A DNA stretch of 64,000 nucleotides from Anthostomella pinea (Eukaryota > Ascomycota > Sordariomycetes > Xylariales > Xylariaceae). Both the position numbers and the translations under genes were made by a program. Positions 41,317 to 53,959 of the stretch are shown here, in pieces. Every line of letters begins with the position of its first letter. The stretch's first letter is position 1. The stretch is taken from the NCBI GenBank assembly GCA_963556695.1, contig CAUWAG010000012.1:1-64000 (forward strand), written 5' to 3'. Under the pieces are notes generated by a model. That model did no database searches. It was not told the origin of the DNA and saw only the letters and a list, made by a program, of their open reading frames with translations.

Positions 41317-44300
41317 GGCTGTCAGGGTCGGCTTGCCGCTGCGATGTGATTGACGTTGATGTGTACGTCGGAATGTTTAGTTGTCTGGTGAGGCTGGAGG
41401 AGTTGGATAAACCAATAGAGTGAAATTCATCCAGCTTTGCTGCCCCTACAGAAGTCTAACCCAGGGCTGTGCCCAGCTGCAGTTGGCTTCAAAAAATAAT
41501 TGGAATGCAAACTGACAGGTCCTATCGCTTGTCCTGCACCGCCACCTTGGTCGTCAAAGTAACAAATCGAGTCTATGGGGCACAGCAGCGATGATCTGAC
41601 TTGGCATAACACCGTGATTGGCTTCGCCCCCGGACAGGTCGACACTGGCAGTCAGCTTGATCCGTCGGGTTGTGTACGAGAACGGGGTGCGGCTTTCGAA
41701 ATCTGCCCCCTTTTTCGGAACAGCCAATGGCAACAATGCTCAATACTCTAGCTGGCTGACCTGGCTGACTTCACTGAAACTACCAAGTAGAGCACATAGG
41801 ATATATCAGGGCTCTAAAGGAGGAAGCCAAGATTTTCGCAAGAGCATTGAGGAGGAGGCTGCCAAGCTTCCCAACCAGCCCGGACTTAGCCCCGGCCCCT
41901 GGCATAGCCGCCTTGTCCATATCCAATGTAATAATCTTATTTTCTGGCTTGATTCCTCCCGCCTAACCAAGTTTGACTGCCAGTCGTCTGTCGAAAAACA
42001 CGTCCTATGATAGCCCCTTGAGTTGGTGCTACCGGAAGGAACCCTTTATCGTTCCCAGAGTCCGCGGAGCTGATGGGCCTATTACATAGTGCATCAGTCC
42101 AAGGACTATGTCTTGCAATCGAATTCATGCTCATCCTGTCGCGTTTGATCCTCACCCCTTTCTTGCCGTCAGAGTAAGATATCGCCACCCTGTGACTCTT
42201 GGCTGGACTTCACTTTTCGAATGACAGCAACGTGTGGTCGCTGGATCGGGGGGTGGAAACGTTGTTCGTTGTGCTGTGCATGGTCCCAGTGGCACAGACG
42301 TTGCATTCTCGGACGACATTCCGCATGACTTCGTGGCTGCATGACGCCCCGGCAACACGGAGGCTCAGAACGAGCATGAATCACATAATTACGTCACTCG
42401 GCATTGTAGCTCAACTGTGTCTTCTGTGAATGTGTGGGCGTATGACTTATGGACCGAGGCCTAAGGCTGGTCCTCCTGCTGCCTCTTCATCGCTAATAAC
42501 CACGGTCCATGGTCCAGACCTCGAGGGTGAGTCCAGATGTTTGACGCCAACTATGGATGACAAGCTTTGGAGTACACCGATCTTGTGGAGTGAATAATGT
42601 ATCAGACAACGTCCAATTCTGGCTCAAAGAGGAAGGGTCGTATCCAGCTCCTCTCAGCCGTCTCGCTTACGACCCCTATTCTTCAGGAGCAGGAAGTGTA
42701 CTGCAAGTGTTTTGCCTCCGAGAACATCGTCAACGTAAGCAGGTGCTACGTTGGTTTATCGCAATGTTCCCAGAAGCTGGCAGTCTTCTGTGGCTTATAG
42801 TTACCAGAGTAAATTTGACATCGTGAGGCGCTATGCATGAAGTTCCGCTTGGCTGCAAGGACCTATCATCGGACGACAGCCGATCCTGCTTCTGAGATAA
42901 GTAGCATACTGTCCGTAGGTAGGTGGCACATATGCATATACAAGCCTCCCATGACGATGGTGGTCCTTCCCCTGTGCTGATTATCACAGTTGTCGTCGCC
43001 ATACCCGTCTCGTCAGCCAGGTCAGCAGGCCTTCGCCGCCCATTTTTCGAAAATTACTATTTTGCGTGACGTCCATGCCGTTTCCGAGGTTCGGCTCGCG
43101 TATTTAACAGGCGCTCACGCTGACCGACGAAATTTTAGCGACCTTGAGATCGCCATGGCCAGTCTCGAGGATGACAGACTCGGATCTCCTTGGTATGTTC
43201 TGAGCTTTTGGGAAGATGACGTCTCACCTACTGGAGTCGTCAAGCTCCCATTGTATAAAATACAGCACGGGGGCTCTGCTTTTTGTTGTCTTTTGGTGTA
43301 TTTGAGTATGGCTCCTCCCTTCCGGTCGAAGAGCTTAAATTAAAATAAATCGAGGACAGACATACATCCACTGCTTTTTTCCAGCACAAAACGACACAAT
43401 AGTATCAAGATCTTTATACACTACCTCAACTGCATGATACCCAACTCAGACAAGCTCTACATTACTTCGTCACTACGGGCAGAATCTCTCAGCTTGAACT
43501 TCACGATCGTACTCAATAGTACCTTGTTCAAACTCGCAGCCTTGGCCCTTTTGGGCTCTGCTACAACCCCTACCTTTCTGGGATGCCACTATACCATCCA
43601 TGCATTCATGAATTTGTCGGCAGACGGCAGTGCGGTGTCAGTCGGAGCGTTGAAGCCATGGGCTGCGAAGGCGAGGATGCGAGCCAGATGTAGCATAGTT
43701 TCCTATAACTTAACACGTTTCTATTTAATCTGGCTGGGCGAATCCTTGACTCTTCTTCCTCAACAAGCTCTGGATTTGGTCCGTGGTCTGTTCAGGGGTA
43801 CTTCGTCGAAACTAGGGTAAGTTAACCAATGTGATTGTCACTAGACGTACGACCAGCTTGGACCAGCTGCCCCTAAAGTTCAAGTAAGGCAGACCCAATA
43901 TCTCTATACATACACAGAGGGGCTGTCCAACTTGTTACAGCGAGGCTTAGTTGACCGGACAAGTGGAGATGTATTAGCAATGAGCGTGGAACCTCTGTCT
44001 CCGTAGTCTCGAAAATGTTGACGTTGATCTGTTCATAATGGAAGACCAAGTGGCACCAGGTCGATATTGGTTGCAATCCACGGTAGACGACGCTCGATCA
44101 TATGACCCTGTTGTTAGCTGAAGAGTCATAACCCATCACTGACAGCACACCACTCGTATGCTCCCGAGTGGCGTAGCTTCATTTATATCGGCGTCGCTGG
44201 CAGACGGCTTCGTTGCGTCGGAGTTTTCAGCCATCAAGCAAGATGTCAATGGTAATGGTGGCCTCGAAGGAAACCTATGTGTCTGTATCTAAGTAGTAAA

Positions 44301-44605
44301 CCCCTGCCGTGCCCATTGAGTCAAAGCTTTGGCCTCCTGTGGCGGCTCAGCCCAGCGTGATTACCCCTGAACAGTATGAAATGGCTGTTCGTCGCGTGAC
44401 TGGGATTGGGGTCAAGCGTATTCGCACAAGCGATGACTTGGTACATTGCACGGTGATTAGTCTGTGGAGATGTAGATGCTGAAGTTCTCAATGTTGTAGA
44501 GGGTGACCTCGAATGGCCTTTCTCCTGGTATATGTACAATGCCACCACACCTGCCGAATTCGGTTCAAGTATCATACGAATCCTCGGTACCCTCCAGGGC
44601 ATTTT
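41317..44605. other. 3.3-kb region without supported gene
   Basis: Several 90-130-codon frames on both strands have no motif. A minus-strand reading just downstream of GRIM-19 ends with FEVTLYNIENFSIYISTD and a stop at about 44457 and could be a gene remnant. Nothing else is seen. Confidence 0.4.
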
Positions 44606-45560
44606 CTATTTCGTTGTGTTGGTCGGCGTAACAGCGTATGTCGGTCTCACGTATCTGCCCAAGCAACGTCAGTACATCCGACCACCCAATTGAACCCGCC
44701 TAGGGAACATACCTGTCGGAGTTGTAGACCTTGAAGTTCTCGCCCATCAGCTCCTTCTCTCTCGCCTGGTCTGCCAAATGTCTTCGAACGAGATCGCGGT
44801 CTTCTTCGGCTTGTAGCAGGGGAATCAGGTGAATGCGGGACCACATCTTTTCCCGGGCAAGCTCACTGGACGGGTAAAGCCCAATTGTTATCAGTCTCGC
44901 TCGCACTCAGTCTACTCAAAGCGACTGCACTTCGACATGGGGGAAAGTGACGGGCGACGCAGGTGGACGTACTTCTGCTCCTTGATACCTTGGCCCAGCT
45001 TGTAGAACCCGTAAACCATGACGGCACCCATTCCAACGAGCAGTGTCGCTGGACGGAATCCGCTTGCGGGAAGATTGCGCTGTTGAAAGTGGCCATTAGC
45101 CTCGCTCCACAGTCCAGTATCATAGTCTCGTTTTGCCCAGCTCTCATCCTTCCGGTCGCCTAGCTGCTCTCTGCTCTGAGGGCATTCCCGGCGGATCGGG
45201 ATCGAAGTGGTTGGCTTAGGGTAGTGGAGAGGACGACGTCCGAACAGTACGCGCGTCGTGAAGTCCTACTCGAGAAGGCCGCGGGAACCGATCGGCCTGG
45301 TGCCTTCATATTTGGAGTCGTCCAGCTGGACCGTCTTCGTGCCAATTGATCAATGATTCCCCCGATCGAGGTTTCGCCAGCCGCCCACATCGCGGAAACC
45401 CAACTACGACACGACGTAGTCGAAACCACCCGGCGGCCCAGGGTATTCCAAGGTTCCTCCCATGCCAGGGCGCATCAACAACGGAGAAAATGGCTCTCAC
45501 CTTGTATTGCACAGGGCCGTAGCCCCCAACGGGGGGCATATCCTGCGGCATGGCGGGCAA
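44606..45560 (-). CDS. Complex I subunit GRIM-19/NDUFA13
   Basis: Accessory subunit of mitochondrial NADH:ubiquinone oxidoreductase in the inner membrane. Four exons with clean borders: 45501-45560, 44973-45079, 44713-44865, 44606-44654, giving 122 residues, the usual fungal length. Exon 1 is MPAMPQDMPPVGGYGPVQYK; exon 2 RNLPASGFRPATLLVGMG then the single transmembrane helix and FYKLGQGIKEQ; exon 3 NELAREKMWSRIHLIPLLQ, AEEDRDLVRR; exon 4 RYVRPTYAVTPTNTTK. Each matches the GRIM-19 order. The first intron is about 421 nt, long for this organism, and holds a spurious open frame. The next gene inward, FCP1, is on the same strand 600 bp away. Confidence 0.95.
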
Positions 45561-46163
45561 TCGACGATCGCAAAACTCGTTTGTTTCGCCGGTTCGGTGG
45601 AGGTGGATGTCGTAGAGTCGATTGGGGGAGGAGCTTGTTCGTTCGTGTTGGTGACAGCCCTGGAGTGCTATGGACTTCCCTTACCTTATGCATGTGGTCG
45701 GGCGCAGGTCCCACATGGGTGGGGGCTCGGTGCATATTACATAAGCTCGTATCACGTGAGCCCCCTGAGAGGCTCTGCTCCCTACCTTTCCACGTACTGT
45801 ATGCCGTACAAGGGAGATCTCGTGTTTAGACAAGGTTGTGGGTAGATGGGTAAGATCGTATCACCAATGACTCTTCATTTGCACAGTTTGGGCGTGGAAC
45901 CCAGGAGCAGCAAGAGTCCAGGCAACTCGGCCAAGAGGACAATAAAGATTCGAAACGCCTGACTATCGCTATGCAGCCAAAACTGACCTGCCGGTATCAT
46001 GCCTGCCAGCCTGCCTACTTGCTTGCTCGCTAAACGCCTCGAGGAACATGTCCACGACCACCGAGCAAATGTATTCCAGAGATCCAGGCCTATCCCGATC
46101 ACATACTCCTGTACATATACATACACAACCCCGCACCTCCCCGATGCCGTGGTGTCGTCAAAC
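45561..46163. other. Intergenic between GRIM-19 and FCP1
   Basis: About 600 bp, presumably GRIM-19 promoter and FCP1 3' end. Short frames only. Confidence 0.5.
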
Positions 46164-48620
46164 TTAACCTTCAGCGTCTAGTTCGGCTTCAAGTTCTGCT
46201 TCAATATCGAAGCCATCCCCGTCGTCATCATCTCCTTCGCCGAGATCATCGCCTCCATTCGCCTCGTGGGCCGTATCCTCGGGTGTAGGTAGACCGTCAG
46301 CATCCTCCTCGCCGGCATTCTTCACATTGCGCAAGCCCGTAGTCCTAGCCTTGGCGATACGCTGTTTCTTAGCCAAGGCGCTCCCGTCGTCGGCGTCGTC
46401 GGCGTCATTCGCTTTCCGCTTCTGGCCCCTCGGCTCATCCGTATCTGTGTCCATGCCTCCTTGGTCCGTGCCCTGGGAACTTTCGAGGTCGGAATCCGCA
46501 TCCGAGCCCATGAACTCCTTGAACTCATCGTCCACATCGGCCCATGCCTTCTTATCCATGTCGCCGACGGGACTGACCTCGCCGTCTCGGAGCTCAGATG
46601 GCATCACATTATACCTGTCTTGGTATTCACCGTCGTCGTCTTCATCCCTGTCACCGTCATCATCATCGTCTTCGTCTTGGCCAGAATCATCCGCGTCGCC
46701 ACGATCGGCAGCGTCGTTGTCCTGCGTTCCTCCCACCACTTGCTGTCCGGACTGGACGATGGTGATCCTGGGCCATGGGGGCGAGGTTGACCCGTCCTCC
46801 CCGGGCGTCTGAGCATCACGGTCTGAGGGATGAACATGTATGAGGTAAGGCGTCTCGTCGACTTTGGCCCATTGCGTCAACGAGTCGGCTAGCCAGTTTT
46901 GGTTCACGATCTTGATCGAGGGGTAGCGTGCAGCCTGCCGGACCTTTTGCGTTCGCGGTCGCGAACTGCTGATCACCAGGTGCGTGATGTCCTCGGTCAC
47001 TCGTGTGTGTACTTCGGCCCCGAAACTCTCGGCGTGTATTCCAATCTCAGACTTGCGCACGTTGGTGTTGAGTGGGACAAGGCCTGACATGACAATCCGC
47101 GTGCCCCGGAGTACCTGAGATTTGAGAAAGCCAAGTGTCGCTCCCACGTCCGGTATGACACCAGGCGCAATCTCGGCCGGACGCCGCCTAGCGGCCCGCG
47201 CGTCGTATTGCTCGTAGAATGCGTGATGTAAGCTGCTGAGATGTTGCTCTAAGTATTTGAGCTCCTGGTCATCGTCGCGCAAGAGATTGTGCCGTTGATG
47301 TGACGGGGACTCGGAATGTCCGTTGGGTCTGGGCTCCGGACTGTCGCTACTATCGGCTGACGACTTCTCGGCCTGCTCGTCCTCCCTGTCCAGTTCTTCC
47401 TGCAAATGAAGAAGCGGGCGATCCTTGAGCTGTTTCTCCAACGCCCGCTCTTGCTCCTCGGCTTGCAACTGTAGGATGGCGTTCTCGTCAGCACTATTTG
47501 CTACAGCCGCGTCGGGCACAGAGGCGGCAGTAGCTGTCTCCCCGCCACTGGTGCTACTTTGCACGGTCCGGCCGGTGACCGGTTGTGGAGGTGGTCCCGG
47601 TCTGGCTGCTATGATGTCTTCGCGTTTGGGCAAGAAGCTAGAATTGATATCGCCAATCCCCTTGAAGAAATCGTACGGCGTGACCTTGATGAGATTGGAT
47701 CTGTTCCGAGGCCACACGTCGGCGCGATCATCGATGACCACCACCATATTTGTGCTGACGGGGAAGAGGCGCTGCAGGCTCTTGGCGGTCATGCTGCCAT
47801 TCTCGTCTCGACTTATCACTCGGTTGCCGAAGAGCTTCTGTGTAGGATCGACGATCTTGGCAATGTTCAGAGCGTATGCGCGGGTCCCCATGGTGTAGAC
47901 GTGGAGTTCGAAGATGTCGGCAACCTTCTCGAGAAACTCGGCCAGACCCGGGCGCATCTTGATGTAGTACCAACAGCCACTGGCCAAGCCGCGCGGGCCG
48001 TCGTCGAGTTGGAAGCTCCGCACGTCCTTGACAGCGTCGTAGTTGGGGTTTGAAGGGTCCCGCTGCCACTCGCCAATGGTTGGCTCTATACATGCGTGGA
48101 TGATCGTCTGATCCAGGTCAACCACCAGACTGAGCTTGCGGTCCTTCAACAGCCGTCGCTGGAGTTGCATCTCGGCGCGTTCGGCTTGATGTTGGCTGAC
48201 GGTGAGCGCGACGTTATCGTGGACCATGGCGACTGTGGCGCGTTCAGTGTCGAGGACCTCGCTAGCCCAGTTTTGCTCCTTCATGTCCTTCCCGCAGACG
48301 GCGCAGAGGCCGGCGTATTGTATCTCGTGGCCGCATGTCTCCTCGATGACAACAAGGTCTTGGTTGGCGTTGATGACTTGTCCTTCCTTGACCCGCCATG
48401 ATTTGACGCTGCCCTCGACCGGGCTGTCCCAGTCTGCGATGCCGGTCTCGTGGATGATGCGCTCCTCGTTGAGGTCTGGGTCGCCAATCTTCCGCTCGAA
48501 CTTGAAGGTGTACTGTAGTATGGGTTCCTGCTTGGTGACCTTGTCGCCCTGTTTCTTGAATATCTTCGATACGGTTATGGGGTAGCGAAGGCGCTGTCCG
48601 AATTTGAGAGTCTTGGCCAT
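46164..48620 (-). CDS. FCP1: RNA polymerase II CTD phosphatase FCP1
   Basis: Nuclear phosphatase that removes phosphate from the Pol II C-terminal domain to recycle the polymerase. Intronless, 818 residues from ATG 48620 (MAKTLKFGQRLRYP). An in-frame ATG at 48662 would add 14 residues. An N-terminal beta-rich/lipoyl-like segment (GDKVTKQEPILQY) is followed by the FCPH phosphatase domain with DLDQT (DxDxT) near residue 165, HVYTMGTRAYA, FGNRVISRDE and VVVIDDRADVW. A BRCT domain at about residues 510-610 has VMSGLVP and an ITHLVISS segment followed by KIVNQNWLADSL. The C-terminus is extremely acidic (DDDDDGDRDEDDDGEY and EGDDDDGDGFDIEAELEAEL), as in FCP1 proteins that bind TFIIF. No defects seen. 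Confidence 0.95.
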   Translation of the reverse strand: MAKTLKFGQRLRYPITVSKIFKKQGDKVTKQEPILQYTFKFERKIGDPDLNEERIIHETGIADWDSPVEGSVKSWRVKEGQVINANQDLVVIEETCGHEIQYAGLCAVCGKDMKEQNWASEVLDTERATVAMVHDNVALTVSQHQAERAEMQLQRRLLKDRKLSLVVDLDQTIIHACIEPTIGEWQRDPSNPNYDAVKDVRSFQLDDGPRGLASGCWYYIKMRPGLAEFLEKVADIFELHVYTMGTRAYALNIAKIVDPTQKLFGNRVISRDENGSMTAKSLQRLFPVSTNMVVVIDDRADVWPRNRSNLIKVTPYDFFKGIGDINSSFLPKREDIIAARPGPPPQPVTGRTVQSSTSGGETATAASVPDAAVANSADENAILQLQAEEQERALEKQLKDRPLLHLQEELDREDEQAEKSSADSSDSPEPRPNGHSESPSHQRHNLLRDDDQELKYLEQHLSSLHHAFYEQYDARAARRRPAEIAPGVIPDVGATLGFLKSQVLRGTRIVMSGLVPLNTNVRKSEIGIHAESFGAEVHTRVTEDITHLVISSSRPRTQKVRQAARYPSIKIVNQNWLADSLTQWAKVDETPYLIHVHPSDRDAQTPGEDGSTSPPWPRITIVQSGQQVVGGTQDNDAADRGDADDSGQDEDDDDDGDRDEDDDGEYQDRYNVMPSELRDGEVSPVGDMDKKAWADVDDEFKEFMGSDADSDLESSQGTDQGGMDTDTDEPRGQKRKANDADDADDGSALAKKQRIAKARTTGLRNVKNAGEEDADGLPTPEDTAHEANGGDDLGEGDDDDGDGFDIEAELEAELDAEG

Positions 48621-50339
48621 TGCAGTTGGCTTGGGCGATGCGCAATGGTGATCATCGCACACCCACGCGCAAGTTGCAAGTCCAGTCTGAAGTCAAGCAC
48701 GAGCCGTCAATTTCGTGAGAGTTTCCGCGTATTCTGCAGAGTGCAGTGAACAGCGCGATGGTTCAGGTCGGTGGTGCGAATGGGTGAGTCGTCAGTGAAG
48801 ATGGCTTTGGTGGTTCGAGTCTGGAAGTATAGTGTTGCGTGCGCGTTGTTGACCAGGCAGAGGGAGATAGGAGGCAGCGGTTCGGAGTCCAATGTGTGGA
48901 TAGTCGTCGAGCCTGCCTCAATGAATGACAATTGTTAGTCGCGGTTCTATTATGTATCAATCCGGTTACAGCTGGGGGTGTCCGCGTGAGAAGGTGTATC
49001 AAGGTGAGGAGGTAGGTAATAAGAGGAAAGTTATCGGCGCATAGGGTCACGGGTGGCGCAACGGAGGTGGGAACGGGAACGGGCACCTGCGGGCGGCGGC
49101 GCACCGGCACTTGACGGTTTTCCAAGACTCGGACCGGCCAATTGGACGGAGCACGGGCTGTTCGCATCCAGTACCTCCCTCTCGGGTCAAGGTGGCCGCA
49201 GCATGGACAAGCAGATAGGCAGATGGTGAATCATATAAAGGGAAAGGGGAAAGGGGTGTGCAGCAAGGGGTGCTACCTACAGAGTCATGTATGTCATGTA
49301 GGCAGCCGGGGCTCAAGCCTGGAGTAGTGTGAGGAACCGAGGCGGAGGAATGGCTCTGTTCGGGGATCAAAGAGGAAGATGAAAGATAGGGTGCAGCTGT
49401 CAATGGGCTACATCGCAATATTCCAAGTGTCTGGGGAAGGTCTTGTATTTGTATGCCGACATGCCGTAGACTGGGCGATGCGATGCATGTGGGTCATCGC
49501 CAGGGTGAATATGAAGGTGAAGCGCAAAGAGCCCAGAGTTAAAGGTAAAGATACACTGGACGACTGAAGACGATGATGATGCAAATAAAACTGGTGATAC
49601 GTACCAAAGCGGAAACATGCGACAAAATACTGTATTGTTTGTACGTACTGGAGAGATACGGTAGGGTGCGGTACATACGGTACGGTAGGACGCGTTCAGC
49701 TTGCTTGGAGGCTCCCCCGTCCGCCCAAGAGGATCGCTTGGGGCGAGGCGAGGGGGCCCCTTTTGTACCCTTCGGGTCACGCTAATAAAAGGTTGCACGC
49801 CTGTTGCCCAATTCCTTGGGCCTTGTCCGTTTGCGGGGAGCTCCAAGGGAGCTTGGGCCTCTTTTCTGCACGTCTTGGAATGTGGCTGACATGACTGGAA
49901 ATCCCAGGCCTGCGTCTGCAAGCCACAATGACTCAATCCGTACCCGTGACGCGTATCTAAACCCTGGCTGGTATAAATACTTCCCAGAAAATTTAGCAGC
50001 TCCAGCAGCACAGCATTCCAAGCATGTCGAGCACGATGAGTAAGTCGTTACCGATAGATGAAGTGACAACATGAAGTTTGGGGGAGTCGGCTTCAAATTG
50101 TCGATAGTTTGCGCATACTGCTTGCTTCCATACATACAACACAACACATTGGCGACAGATTAGGGACCTCGACTATGGTCTGCCTCACTCCGCATTGTTG
50201 AGATGATACTGAAGCGGCACAGCCAGAAGAGGCGTGTCTGCAGTCTGGAGCGCCGCCAGAGGTGTCACTATATATAGTAGTCCATTATCCGTGGATGATT
50301 CATAAAACAGGCATGGGTGTCCAGGAGAAGTCTATCGCA
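48621..50339. other. 1.7-kb intergenic region between FCP1 and CHL1
   Basis: Contains the FCP1 promoter side. A run of short GGTAC/GTACGG repeats lies at 49635-49690. Frames such as 49400-50011 (minus, 203 codons) have no motif or coding-like composition. Confidence 0.4.
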
Positions 50340-53168
50340 TTATGACTGCTTGCTCCGGAAAAAGCTGCTCAGTCTACCCATCATCTGCCCGAGACCCCCA
50401 CTCTCGCTGCCTTCCACGAGGCCTCCCCGGATCCAGGCTGGCAACTTGGCCCGGATCTTCTCGGTACCAAACCTCCTGTCGATCAAGATGATTGCCGCGT
50501 AGTCGTTCATATGCCGGATTGCTCTGCCAATGCTCTGGTTGACGGCACGCATGCACGCATTCTCGTAGAAGTCACGAGCTGCCTGCTTTGCAGCTGCTAA
50601 TGCCTCGTGCCTGGGCATCTTCACATCGCCCTCCGTCAATCTCTTGAGCGCCGTCGACTCGATGTATTCTATGCGCGCTTTCCAGTCCGGCGAGGTGATG
50701 TTTGGATACGGAAGCCCGACGATGATGACACACCGGCCCAGGCGGTCCGAGAAATTGATGCCTTCGCTCATCTTCCCGCCCACAACGCTGAGAAGCAAAG
50801 CACCCCGAGTCTGACTGGATGATGGGCCGGTTTTCTTTGCCGCCTCCTTTTCGTCGCCTAGGATGGCCTTACTGTATTGTTCCAAGACCTCGTCACTGGA
50901 TCCACCCTTCGACTCTCTGAAAACAGACTTCTTGGCTTCAAGGCGTTCCCAGATCGATTTGGGTTGGGAGGCACTCTTCTCGCTCCATGCCGCCACAACC
51001 TCGTCCAGGTATCCGTAGCTGGGGAAGAATACGACAACACCGTCTGGGACCGCTGTGCAGGCATTGAGAATTGCGATCCCCAGTTCACGTATCATTGCCT
51101 TGTCGCTCCGTTTCTGGAAACTGAACTCGAAGTCAATGCCACTGCCTTCGTCTTTGGGCTTGGGAGCCGCCAATGTCCAGACACAGAGGTTTGACGCTGG
51201 AATAACGTGGCCGCAGCTGAGAGTGGTGACCTTTTTGGTATCAAGATCTGGAAAAAGGTGCGACGTATAATCTTCGAACGGCGACATGGTGCCACCAGCA
51301 AGGATAACTGCTCGGGCGCTGGATGTGATTGACGAGAAGGCATGGGTAGGGGATAAGAGGAGGTACGAGAGTTTGATGTCCTGGCTGTCCTTGTTGAGCA
51401 TCTTGTGAAAGAAGATGCGGCCTTCGGAGCTAAGATTATTCAGGGACACGAGGAAGGAGATCAGGGTGTGGAGAACGGGCGTTGACAAGGAGGCAGTATG
51501 TGACGAGTGAGGATCGCCTTGCGCCTCGGCTTGTGCCACGTAGCCCTCAATCTTGTAGGCTAGCTTGGAGCCCTGGACATACTGGATGAGCTTGTACATG
51601 TTGATCTGGTCGATGCCCTTGGATTTAAGTAAGGCATTGGGATCGACGATGCCCTGATCTGCCTATGTAAGTCGTCAACGAATGGGAACCCTCAGCTGGT
51701 CAGGCAGGAGTTTGTTACTTTGAGGTTCAGGGCATTATCCAACCATCCGCTCAGGCCATCCACGACCCGGGCGACTTGGGCCACCCTGACTCGGTTCTCT
51801 CCTTTGAGTTTCTTGCCGAACTTCTTCACGTAAACGCCAAGCATCTGTCTCGCGCGCCTTAGTTCGCTCAGACTGATCCCGGACGCATACACGTTCGCAA
51901 CAGCATCCATGATATTATGGGCCTCGTCGATGATGACCACATTGCCTTCGAGCTTGATACCTAGTGCGTCTCTGGCAGTCTTCTGTAGGAGGAGAGGATA
52001 CGGAAGAGTGATGATCTCTGCCCCTGGTATTGCTGTTCTCGAGGCGTAGTACGGGCATATCTGAAGCTTCTTGCCAAGCCCAAAGAGGTCTTCAATGTCA
52101 GGCAGAGTAGCGAGTGCGTTGTCCCGGAATTGGTGGGTCAGATGGAGGTTGTCCGCATTCGGTACGAACTGGCAATTATCTTTCGACTTCGCTTGTTGGA
52201 GCTCGGCGCAGCGGTCGTTGATGGCTGACAGGGACCCTAGACGCGACACGGATGGATTAATACACAGCCGCTGCCGAGAAGACAACGGCAGGTGCTTGAC
52301 GCCCTCCTTTGCTGTGGTCGAGTCCTCATCAAGCAGTGCAGTGGGGATAGAAGGCGGAAACACGGGTCGGCGCAGCTCTGCGATGAATTGTGTCAATTGA
52401 GAATGTGTTCTTGAGGTGTAGTATATCTAGAGAAAGTTAAAAAGGGATATATGAGACGGTTGGAATCCATCAAGCTCGCACCTGACTTCCTTTACATACC
52501 TTGACTTCGTTCCCTCCAACATCCCCCACCTCATCTTCCTCTTCTTTTCGAAGGGGTCCCAGCCCAAGTTTCTTCATCAGTTCCTTCGACTCCCTGCTCA
52601 GACTGGAAGAGGCATCCTGGCCAAGTGTGTCCTCGTCGTCTGCCAATCCCAGTAACCACTGGTCGTCGTCGTCGTCGTCGTTGTCCTCGGAGACGTTGCC
52701 CGCTTTTCCATCGCCGCGGGTTTCAATTCTTCTTCTCTTGCTTCCCCTTCCCTCCAGTAGCCTCTCCTTGTCTCTTATGTCTTTCAGTCGTGCTTCTCTG
52801 TTTTCCCATTGCTTGACAAGCTCTTCCCGCTTCCTCTTGAGCATCTGCTCCACGATCCAATCTGGCTCATCTTTGAAGGCCTTGGCTGCATCTGCAACGG
52901 AGCCCTCATGACTGTCTCGCTTGTGATCACGCAGCCATGTCAAAGCCGCACAAATCAAGGAAAGAGATTTTCCCTAGGATGGTCAGCATATCATCAATAA
53001 GGAGACCTGGACGCTTACGGTGCCAGTAGGGCTTTCCAGAATGCCGACCTGTCCCTCTCCCTTCTGAAGCACATTATGGACTGTCGACATGAATTGATCT
53101 TGCACATCGTAGGGGGTATATGGATGATGGAAGTCAATCCTTCTAATATCGTCGGCTAATTCGTCCAT
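50340..53168 (-). CDS. CHL1: Fe-S DNA helicase CHL1 (DDX11/FANCJ family)
   Basis: 5'-to-3' superfamily 2 helicase of the XPD/Rad3 class needed for sister-chromatid cohesion. Four exons: 53019-53168, 52500-52973, 51719-52426, 50340-51662, all in phase; 884 residues, normal length. The Walker A motif SPTGTGKS is completed by the first splice. An acidic/basic insert rich in Asp and Lys/Arg (residues ~90-190) precedes [10 protein letters not shown]. The cysteines expected for the 4Fe-4S cluster are [19 protein letters not shown] and ICPYYASR. The DEAH box is VVIIDEAHN. Motifs V and VI are [16 protein letters not shown] and [20 protein letters not shown], followed by [16 protein letters not shown]. 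The third intron is short (56 nt). Divergent from RPL28 with a 791-bp shared upstream region. Confidence 0.95.
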
Positions 53169-53959
53169 GTCTGCGGCCGGCTCCTATGGATGAGGCGGCA
53201 CTATCCGAGTTCCGTAATTGACGTTTTCATGTGTCTTCTACTGAGCACACTCTCCTCCTAAAGGCCTGCGCAGGGAATGCAGTTGTTCCCTCGCTTCCTC
53301 TTGGCCCGAGCCCACGACAGGTTGCGAAGGGCCCTTTACACTTGTACGGAATAGGGAAAGACAGCCATAGGACGGCACCGAGAGAATCAATTAGCGTGAC
53401 AACAAACGAAACTTCTTTACCGTCGAAGCCTAACTCTGAAATGAGTAGAGCAGGAACCTGTGTGGGTACAGCTGAATATCAGGAGGCTCGTCGCCTATGC
53501 AGCCGCGTCTCACAGCTTCAGGAGTATCCAAGCTGTCTGGCTGTCGACCTGAATTGACTTTTGGACAGCAGGAAGCAAAAGCGTCTGTGTGGTGGAGGCT
53601 ACAATTTTCAGAAGTGCGACCAAGATATTTCACCTCGGGGTGTCAGGTGCATCATGGCCTATGTCGGGGCTTCAATTGATAAGTTTTTGATTGCTTCCTT
53701 TGATCAAGACGAAGAGACTCCAGTCGCAGCTGCAGGTGAGAGACTGGAGTGTGTGGCTGGTGGGAGTGCAGCAAGCAGTTGATGTGGCTGATGTATTGTA
53801 GTGGATCATTGAAGTGGCTCGTGCCGGGCAAGCCCGCACACTGGAAAAAATTAAACGAAATTCACAAACTCCCGTCTCGAACATCTCTCCAAAACCCCAC
53901 CACCGCGAGTAGGCGAACAACTCCCATCAACAACACACAACCTCATCAATCCTCTCGCC
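53169..53959. promoter_or_regulatory. Shared divergent upstream region of CHL1 and RPL28
   Basis: The two genes are transcribed away from each other with 791 bp between start codons. No supported gene lies between. The RPL28 leader near 53880-53955 is rich in CAAC/CATC pyrimidine-containing sequence, as usual before fungal ribosomal protein genes. Specific factor sites were not identified. Confidence 0.5.

Noticed and set aside
45160..45429. 90-codon minus-strand frame inside the GRIM-19 locus
   Set aside because: It lies within the first intron of GRIM-19, whose four-exon model explains the region.
49400..50011. 203-codon minus-strand frame between FCP1 and CHL1
   Set aside because: No motif, and it overlaps plus-strand frames of equal quality in an intergenic region; judged chance.
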